NCBI RefSeq assembly: GCF_000321225.1
Contig: NW_004450302.1
Span: 949,783-1,013,782 of the forward strand
Direction of reading: 5' to 3'
DNA from: Odobenus rosmarus divergens
Taxonomy: Eukaryota; Chordata; Mammalia; Carnivora; Odobenidae
Length of the DNA stretch: 64,000 nt
Made by a program: the position numbers and the translations under genes
Part shown: one piece after another, positions 56,609 through 64,000 of the stretch
Position numbering within the stretch: position 1 is the stretch's first letter
Layout of the letters: every line of letters begins with the position of its first letter
The notes under the pieces: generated by a model
Told to the model about the DNA's origin: nothing
The model's database searches: none
The model's input: only the letters and a program-made list of their open reading frames with translations

Positions 56609-59183
56609 TTTCTCTGTGGGGGTGGAGGGAGACAGGATAGTGACAAGCTGGGCAACCAGGACATGGTAAGGGCCCTGGCAGAGAGAGATCACCTGGCTCT
56701 GGGGGAGGGCGTCCCTTTAAAAACGCCTGAACTCTCGGAGTATCGGGGCTGAAAACAACCAAAGGAGCCTCCACTTTATGATGAGGACACACAGCCCCAA
56801 GAGCTGAGGCGACTTGCCTGAAGTCACACGGCTGGTTAGAGAAGCCAGACCTTCCCTGTCAAGGGCTCTTGGCTCACCCCTCCTTCAGGTTCCTCATGGA
56901 CTTGGGGCCTGGCTGGAGCATTTCGTGAGTGAGGGAAGTAAAGCTCCTCTCATACAGCTCTGCCCACCTTGTCTTCCCCAGAGAACGCTGACAGCCAGGA
57001 CCGGGGAGGCCAGAGAGGCAGGCAGCCCCGACTGGTGCCAAGGGCCTGAGGAGGCAGACGCGGTTCACCTGCCCTAGTTGCCCCTTCTTTGGGTGGCGGT
57101 CACTTCCCTGTACCCTGTATTTCCCTTGTGCCCACCTCCTGGCTCCTGGCTCTGAACAGACCCACTTCCCTCCAGGTGCCACCCAATACACCCAGGCCTT
57201 TCAACCTTTGCCTTGGTTTGTAGTACACTCCCTCCCAATCTAAAGAATCCCTATTTACCCTTTAAGACTCAATTTGGGTCACCTCTTTTGTGACTCCTTT
57301 CTCACTCCCTGTCAGGCAGCTAGTGACTCTATCCTGTGTCCCCAGAGCACTTTGTACGTGCCCTTCTGAAACACCTGCAGCCTCATGTTGTTCATGTTGT
57401 TATGATCTGTTCACCTGACTCTCGCCTACTCGACTGTGGCCTCTCAGAAGGCAGGAAATGAGTCTTAGCCATCTCTGCAGCGTTGGCACCGAGCACAGTG
57501 CCTGGTGCAGGCCCGGAGCCTGACAAATGTGTGTGGACAGAATGAATGAAGAGATGAATGAATGAACGTGGCCCTGCAAGACATATACTGGGGTGAGAGG
57601 GCCCTGGAGAATGTGGGGTCTGCAAGAGCCTGAACTTCATAGCCTCAGGTCCCTGCCTTTGAGGTTCAAGTCCAGGTGCTTTGGCTGGCCGGCCAGCAGG
57701 CACAGCCATTCCGGGCGGGGAGGGAGGACGCACCAGCTAGCCTGGAGGGTCCCCCGTGGGCACCTCACAGAGTCAGGGAGGTGGGAGGCACACACACAGG
57801 TGCATGGGCCACCTGCCAATCACATGGGCTCCAAGGTGCCTTTTTCACCTCCAATTCCCAAGTGGGCCAGGATGGGACAGGACAACCTCCAGGGGCCAGT
57901 CCAATGCCCGCAGGAAGGCATCAGGTGACTTCTGTCTCTTCCTTACCAGAGACTTGCTCACAGGATCACATCTGGCTTTTCCCCTCAAGGCTTATGAAGA
58001 TACCCACTCCCCTGGGCTTGAGGGGACTCCTAGACCCGTCTCTTCCCACCCATGTTCTTGTTCATCCCCAGAACACCCCCACCTCCCCTGCTGTCATCAA
58101 GCTCTTACCAGAGAGCAGTTCTGGGTCCTGTCTAGCAGCCGGATCTGCGATAAGGGCCCAGGGCTCAGTCTGTAGGTTGAGAGAGCTACTGTCCCTCACC
58201 AGGACAGGCTACAGGTTTATGCCTCTCTGGAGGCAAGGATGTAGGCTTCCAGGGACCCCGCCTGCCCCGGTGACCCCACCCCTCTCCTGCTCTACTTCCA
58301 GGAGAACAGCATCAACCTGTTCAACGCGTGCCCTGCCCCAGGCCATGGGCCCTGGCCTCCTGAGGGCTGAGGGGGCGGGGAGCTGCCAGGCAGGTGCCAG
58401 TGTGGGTGGAGGGAGCCAGACCAGAGACAGGTGGCCACCGAAGGTTGGCTTGATGGGCTGAGAGGAGAGGAAGGAAGGCACCTTTGGGAGAGGGGCAGCA
58501 GAGAGGCTGTGGGAGGGGTGTGTGTGTGCGCGCGCGCGCACGTGGACGGGTGATGAGGGAAGACATTTCTGTTCTGTCATCATCACGGTCATCAGGAAGC
58601 ATCTAGGATTCATGACGAGGCCTTGTGGGTGTGATAAGGGAATCAGAAATCCTGTGTGTCCACAGATTCCAGCAGAAAGCAGAGCGGCTGAAAAGTTGTC
58701 CTCCATCTTTCTGCTGGTCTGTCTGCACATCATTCGCTCCCTCCCTTTGTTTTAGCTACAAAGACATATCAATGGCACCGCTAGCCGCCTATGTCTATGT
58801 AGGCAGAGACGGAGATAGACCAAGTGGTTTCCTGGTGTGTCGTGTTCAGCGCGTCGGCTCCTCTTGGAGTATTGTACCCACACGGACTCGCACATACAGA
58901 GGCAGAGTGAGTTAGTGGCAAGGGTAAAAGGCATGTCTGCTTTGGGAGTTGTTCTGAAGTCCGTGCCTGATAGGAATTTTAAGGGGGACTTTATGCACCT
59001 GGTCAGGTTTCTAGATGACAAATCAAGACATTTCCAAGCAAGACTCCTATAGTGTTGGGATACGTGTCTATGTCTATATGCATATATATCCTGAATACAA
59101 CTGAGTCTGTCTTCATGCTCTAACTTTGAGGCTCTCCTCAGCACTCATCGAAAAGGAAATGGAGCCTTGAAAACCATGAAGAG

Positions 59184-59506
59184 GGGCGCCTGGGTGGCTC
59201 AGTTGGTTCAGCGTCTGACTCTTGATTTTGGCTCAGGTCATGATCTCAGGGTGGTGAGACTGAGCCCAGCACTGGGCTCTGAGCTGGGCATGGAGTCTGC
59301 TTAGGATTCTCCTCCCTCCCTCTCTCTGTCCTCTCCCCACTCTGTTCTCTCTCTTTTTCTATTTTTTTTTTTTTTAAGATTTTATTGGGCGCCTGGGTGG
59401 CTCAGATGGTTAAGCGTCTGCCTTCGGCTCAGGTCATGATCCCAGGGTCCTGGGATCGAGTCCCGCATCGGGCTCCCTGCTCCTTGGGAGCCTGCTTCTC
59501 CCTCTG

Positions 59507-59541
<35 letters not shown>

Positions 59542-59764
59542 CTCTCATGAATAAATAAATAAAATCTTAAAAAAAAAAGATTTTATTTATTTATTTGAGA
59601 CAGAGTGAGCAAGAGAGAGCACAAGGTGGGGGAGAGGCAGAGGGTGAGGGAGAAGCAGACTCCCCGCTGAGCAGGAAGCCCGATTTGGGACTTGATCCCA
59701 GAACCCTGGGATCATGACCTGAGCTGAAAGCAGATGCTCAACTGACTGAGCCACCCAGGCGCCC
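59184..59764. mobile_element. SINE cluster with one SINE nested in another
   Basis: A + copy (59184-59357) is followed by a - copy whose tail start (59361-59387) and body (59577-59764) are separated by a + copy (59388-59570). AAGATTTTATT is duplicated at both edges of the nested copy, so the - copy was there first. Confidence 0.9.
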
Positions 59765-59813
59765 CTCCCCCCAATTCTGAGAAAGAAAACCATGAGATGA
59801 AGAGAAGCTAGGT

Positions 59814-60018
59814 CTTTACTGGAGGTATTCTTTTTTTTTTTTTTAATAATTTTTTATTGTTATGTTAACCACCATACATTACATCATTAGTTTTTGATGT
59901 AGTGTTCCATGATTCATTGTTTGTGCATAACACCCAGTGCTCCACGCAGAACATGCCCTCCTTACTACCCATCACCAGGCTAACCCATCCCCCACCCCCC
60001 TTTACTGGAGGTATTCTT
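59814..60018 (-). mobile_element. 5'-truncated L1 3' end with target duplication
   Basis: TTTACTGGAGGTATTCTT occurs at about 59816-59833 and 60001-60018. Between them lies a T-run and TTAACCACCATACATTACAT, the complement of a carnivore L1 3' end. Only about 165 nt of L1 was inserted. Confidence 0.85.
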
Positions 60019-61822
60019 GAGGGGCTAGTGGTGAATGCCAAGATCAGAGCATCCCACGCTCAGCAAAACTCCCTAAAAACCCAATTATACCTCTTTCTCC
60101 AAAGTGTCATTCAGTATGACAGATGCTCCCAAATCTCTCTTCTCTGTGTCATAAAACAAGACCTCTGGGGTCTCTGGTCCCTGCCCCCTATCTTTTGGCT
60201 CAGCTTCCTTTTCATCCCCTAGGCCCTTCTTCTGTGACTATCTAGTACTTCCTCCTTCAACAGCTCCAACGAAGGCCTTGGATGTGTGGGAAGGTGGTCA
60301 TTAGTCATTTGGTCCCTGTCACATGGGCGCATGTGTGCAGAAATAGGTGTATGTGCTATATTCATTCCATCTCTACCTATCTCTCCCTTTCTGTATCTCT
60401 CAATCAGTGCTTTGATGTGATGCCACTGTCATCCAGCACATCGTCCTGGGCCGTGCAGTCTCTCACCCTTTAATCAGCTCCAGAGAAGGTGGCCCCCCTC
60501 CCTACCCTCTCACCGGCCCACCATTGCCTCAGTGAGACTTTTGGGAGTTTCCTGCTGGTGTCTGCCCTCTTTCCACTGGCCGCAGGCCAAGGTTTCCAGT
60601 CCAGATCGTCCTCCAAAGACCTGGAGACCGGTGATTTCTAGAAGCCACATGTGTATCTGCTCTCTTTGAGGGCCTCAAAAGTCCATGTAGCCAGCTTTCT
60701 CTCCTCCGACCCGGAAGTCTTGCTCCTTTCATTTCTCTTGCCCTCCTTCATTCACTCTGGACTCTACCAGGCCTGTCTCCACTCTCCTTATGCCACCCCC
60801 ACCCCACCTCTGTCCCAATACACCGTCCCCCAAACTGCCTAATGGCGTTCCAAGAAGGCGGCTTTGAGGGTTCGAGGCAAAGAAGAAATAAGGGCTTGCG
60901 GGGTCAGCCAGGTTGAAAATCTTGTGCTTTTGGAATAAAAATATCCATGTCAGCTTTGTCCCTGCACTGTTCCTCCCACCCATCCAGAACACCCCGTCTT
61001 TTTGTTACTTCTCCAGTCCCCCTTCCTCGGAGTCTTAGGGATAGGCCCGAGAACCCCTTTAGAGTCCAGAGGCTCCTTCTCCTCAGAGTCTTGGTCTACA
61101 ATCAGGGGAATCTGCGATATAATTTAAATTGTGCTGGAAGGGGTTTAATTTAGACTAATTCGTAAGAATTCTTTAGGTCAATTACAGTGTCTTAACTGAA
61201 AACAGGAGGCTGGGTGGTGCATGGTGCCGTTGTAGGCGGCAGGCTCTGCTCTCTATCTCCCTCTGGTGGTCACTGCGATAATTACCTCTAACGTGGGCAC
61301 CAAGCTTGTGATTTGTGTGTAGTTGCTAGAAAATGGGGATCAGGGAAGGGAGCTGACCTAGGGGAGGAAGCCACCTGTTCTCTGGGAACCTGAATGTCTA
61401 TCTGACCCATAGAGTCCCTGCAGACGCAGACGTTGGGACAGGCTGTTATTTCCTTACCCAATTTCCTTTTATGATTGTTGACTTTCTCCTTAGGAAGGGG
61501 CCAAAGAGGACAGAGAGGGAATAGGCTAGTGGAGTTCATAAGGGTGGAAGGTACTGATCCTGGCAAGAATGGGAAGAAGCTGGCACAGACATACTGCCAG
61601 ATCTTCTCTGAGTAAAAACCAACTAGGGGGGAAGATGGGCTGGAACGGAGGCGTGACTATCTGGTGGAGAGGCAGGAAGAACAGGCCCCAGGGGGGTTGC
61701 CTTTTATATTTCCTATGGGAGGTTGGCAGTCTTGGGGTGCAGATTGCAGACTGTGAGCTATACTTCTATAAATTCTCCTTTCTGAACAAAATAAAACCCC
61801 AAGAATCCTTTCTTTTCTTTTC

Positions 61823-62014
61823 TTTTTTTTAAGATTTATTTATTTGAGAGAGAGCGAATGAGAGAGCATGAGCAGAGGGAAGAGGCAGACGGAGAGGGAG
61901 AAGCAGGTCCCCCGCTGAGCAGGGAGCCCGATGCGGGACTCGATCCCAGGATCCCAGGATCATGACCTGAGCTGAAGGCAGATGTTTAACTGATTGAGCC
62001 ACCCAGGCACCCCG
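61823..62014 (-). mobile_element. Can-SINE
   Basis: Antisense copy flanked by AGTCCTTTCTT / AATCCTTTCTT. Confidence 0.92.
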
Positions 62015-62577
62015 CCAGAGTCCTTTCTTATCCTCTAAAATACTTTGAGGTTTCTTCCCAAACTCCCAAATCAGCTTTGGAGCCCAAGACACCTCCAAAC
62101 TCCTGGTTGAGTAGACAAGTCTTGTGATACTGTTCAGGGCCTTGTGACACTTGTCCCAAGTTCAGGGTCTTGTGACACTTGTTCAACTTGAAGTTGTGCT
62201 GAAGAATTAGAGAAGTGTGTCAAACTTTAATGTGTCAGCTCTCGCTGCCCCCAGGCCTCCACTGCCAATCCCTCTACCCACGAGGCTGGTATGGAGTCCA
62301 CTGCCAGTTCCAGCCGAAATCCAGAGATGCCTCCTCTGTCAGCTGATCCCCCCCAGAACTCCAGCTCTTCCTGAGCCCCTGGACATGCAGCTGGAAGAGG
62401 TGCTGGAGCTCTGGTCTACTTCATGGTTGATGAGAGAGAAACTTTCTTCCTCAGCTATGATTGCTAGGCCCCTCCTGATGGGACAGAGCCCCTAGATCCT
62501 TGTAAAAGGTACTGGGTCCCAGATGGAACCTTTGAAGTTCTCCCTCCAAGAGAACTTGGAGGCAAAGTGCCTCTCCA

Positions 62578-63815
62578 TTACACCAGCAACCCTGGGTCTA
62601 TGCAAAGGCCCACTCTGCTTTCCCTAGTCCTGGTCAGGGAGAGCCAGGTGTTCTTGACCAGCACCTGAAGGATGGAGGGGGTGGCATAGAGGGCACAGAG
62701 TGGTGACAAGGCATTGTGCTCCCTGGTATAGAGGGGTCCATCCCCTCGTATGCCAAGGCTGTAGAGTCCTACCAGGGTCCGGGTCACCTACAGCTCTGAC
62801 CTGAAAGTCCCTGCACAGCTTAAAGTGAAGACAGAAAAGCCCTACCTCCCCCTAGATGAAATTCTAGTCCAGGGAGGTCTCCATCTGCACAATAGGGAAT
62901 AAATATCATGGGATGATTTGCTTTGGGGAACGACCAGCTTCAGAAGTGGTCTGCAGTAAAATTTTAAATTCCAGCCCCTGCCCCCACCCTTGACCCCTCT
63001 GTCCATTAGTGCTAGAGTTGAGCAGAAATGGGCACAGATTAAGAGTCTGGAGACCTGAATCCCATTGAAAGCTCTGCTAGGAGCCTGCTGTATGGCCCTG
63101 GGGAAGTACCTCCGTCTCGGGGCCAGAGACATCATCTGTGACCGAGGGGGTGGAGCTGCATGAGCTCTTGCATCCTTTCTTGTGCTCAAACTCGTTTTAC
63201 CCAAGTTGTCACCTCTCACACCTGTCCTGCAACCCCCAGGCCCCTCACCAGCTGTCTGTCAGGAACTCTTTCTGCACAGACACAGCCAGCAGAATAATAA
63301 TTCTTAATAATTTTTTTAAAAGATTTTATTTATTTATTTGACAGAGAGAGACACAGTGAGAGAGGGAACACAAGCAGGGGGAGTGGGAGAGGGAGAAGCA
63401 GGCTTCCCACTGAGCAGGGAACCCCATGCGGGGCTCGATCCCAAGACCCTGGGATCATGACCTGAGCTGAAGGCAGACGCTTAACAACTGAGCCACCCAG
63501 GCGCCCCTAATTCTTAATAATTTTAAGCAAGAACTCCTGTAGTTTTCATTTTGCACTGAGACCTAAATTATATTGTAGGTCTGCCTTGGTACCTTTGGGT
63601 CTAAGCCAGGAGACCTGCCAGTCACATCAGGGAGGGACCCCAACCCCACTCCCGACCCTTACCACGCAGAGCCCCTGCAGGTAGATCATGTAACCAGCCA
63701 GTATTGGGTTGGGTTTACTAGAAGTCTCCTGCAGTCATTCAGAGAACTGAGTCCCCAGCCCTGCCTCTTGGATCCCCAGAATCTCTGGCTCACTAAGATC
63801 CAGGGCCCCATCCAC
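62578..63815 (-). pseudogene. Gasdermin-like pseudogene, C-terminal exons
   Basis: Three exon relics in GSDMA orientation match the last three GSDMA exons. (a) 63663-63815: starts after CCAG, encodes a GALDLSEPEIL segment, contains an in-frame TGA and ends at a GTAAGG donor. (b) About 63215-63290 with a further piece near 63510-63540: LLAVSVQKEFL resembles GSDMA LLIKSVEKKIL and ends at GTGAGG; a SINE is inserted inside. (c) About 62578-62884: starts after TGCAG, has two early in-frame TAG codons, then after a frame change LVGLYSLGIR ... LCALYATPSILQVL, matching GSDMA LVGLSGLEVQ ... LCALYAGLSLLQLL. Protein identity is low, so it is an old copy or a distinct gasdermin lineage. It cannot make a gasdermin C-terminus. 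Confidence 0.75.
63315..63507 (-). mobile_element. Can-SINE inside the pseudogene exon
   Basis: TAATTCTTAATAATTTT is found on both sides (about 63298-63314 and 63508-63524), a 17-bp target duplication. The insertion lies within the relic of the second-last gasdermin exon. Confidence 0.9.
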
Positions 63816-63861
63816 CTGGCAGATAGGGGAAGTGATCAGCTAGGTACTCCTACAGTCGGAG

Positions 63862-64000
63862 AGACAGGGAAAAGTCCCTGAGGAGGGGGAGTTCTCCCCG
63901 TTCAGAGAGAAGACTCCGTCAGGGTAAGGCCCCAGTCTCTCGCTTAGCTTAAAGAAGCCTCCCTGCAGTGCGCTGAGATCTCCCGGGGGAAGCAGGTCCG
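63862..64000 (-). pseudogene. Possible further upstream exon of the gasdermin-like copy
   Basis: An open - strand stretch encodes DLLPPGDLSALQGGFFKLSE and further residues before a stop. Its place just upstream of relic (a) is where the gasdermin exon rich in Leu/Lys (the start of the C-terminal domain) should be. The similarity is too weak to call firmly, and the window ends here. Confidence 0.3.

Larger units (their letters stand above)
56609..62570. other. Region upstream of GSDMA
   Basis: About 6 kb with no exon I can support. A noncoding GSDMA first exon and promoter must lie here or in the next part but are not identifiable. Contents: a MIR/L2-like relic at 57410-57570 (GAAGGCAGGAAATGAGTCTT then AATGAATGAATGAA), a CG/TG-rich run at 58519-58545, SINEs at 59184-59764 and 61823-62014, and a truncated L1 at 59832-60000. 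LRRC3C, the next gene in human, was not found. Confidence 0.5.

Noticed and set aside
57676..58461. 261-codon + strand open frame upstream of GSDMA
   Set aside because: Long, but in GC-rich DNA where stops are rare; composition is Pro/Gly/Ser/Arg-rich, with no domain, no conserved exon borders and overlapping competing frames.
56620..62570. LRRC3C and GSDMB
   Set aside because: Expected beyond GSDMA from human synteny. No leucine-rich repeat coding or GSDMB N-terminal sequence was found; the gasdermin relic is in GSDMA orientation, while GSDMB should be opposite.

Overview
The window is mammalian nuclear DNA from a carnivore. It holds about 35 copies or fragments of the tRNA-Lys-derived Can-SINE (head GGGGCGCCTGGGTGGCTCAG, tail AAATAAATAAAATCTTT). 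The dominant subtype resembles the young SINEC1 type of arctoid carnivores (bears, pinnipeds, mustelids). That taxon guess is an inference; species cannot be read from the sequence. Gene order and orientation match the human 17q21.1 MED24-CSF3-PSMD3-GSDMA block, shown here in reverse.

Layout. 1-6062: intron of MED24, packed with SINEs, with an L1/5S/U6 mosaic at the left edge. 6063-20014: the last 23 coding exons of MED24 on the + strand (920 codons plus stop, frame closed throughout), 3' UTR to about 20425. 20.4-22.0 kb: tail-to-tail spacer. 22034-24585: CSF3 (G-CSF) on the - strand, five exons, AU-rich 3' UTR, conserved TATA/CK-1/octamer promoter to about 24741. 24.8-30.0 kb: spacer with old L1 and SINEs. 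30020-43039: PSMD3 (26S proteasome lid subunit Rpn3) on the - strand, 12 exons, 535 aa, CpG-island promoter. 43.7-46.0 kb: spacer. 46068-56608: GSDMA (gasdermin A) on the - strand. 56.6-62.5 kb: gene-poor. 62.57-64.0 kb: a decayed gasdermin-like copy in the same orientation as GSDMA, running off the right edge.

The genes are unrelated in function (transcription coactivator, granulopoietic cytokine, proteasome subunit, epithelial pore-forming effector); they are neighbours by conserved synteny, not an operon.

Most notable observations: (1) the GSDMA interdomain linker is rebuilt. The codons for the human SpeB-cleaved segment ending at Gln246 are missing, and a 24-nt exon there gives an in-frame TAG when joined to the next usable acceptor, whereas skipping it restores the full frame. 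(2) Two 26-27-nt 5' fragments of Pol III RNAs (U6 snRNA and Can-SINE) sit without A-tails between 17-bp direct repeats; one of them duplicates a MED24 splice donor. (3) A 38-bp exact repeat lies in the two introns flanking GSDMA exon 3. (4) The gasdermin-like pseudogene has in-frame stops, a frameshift and a SINE inside an exon.
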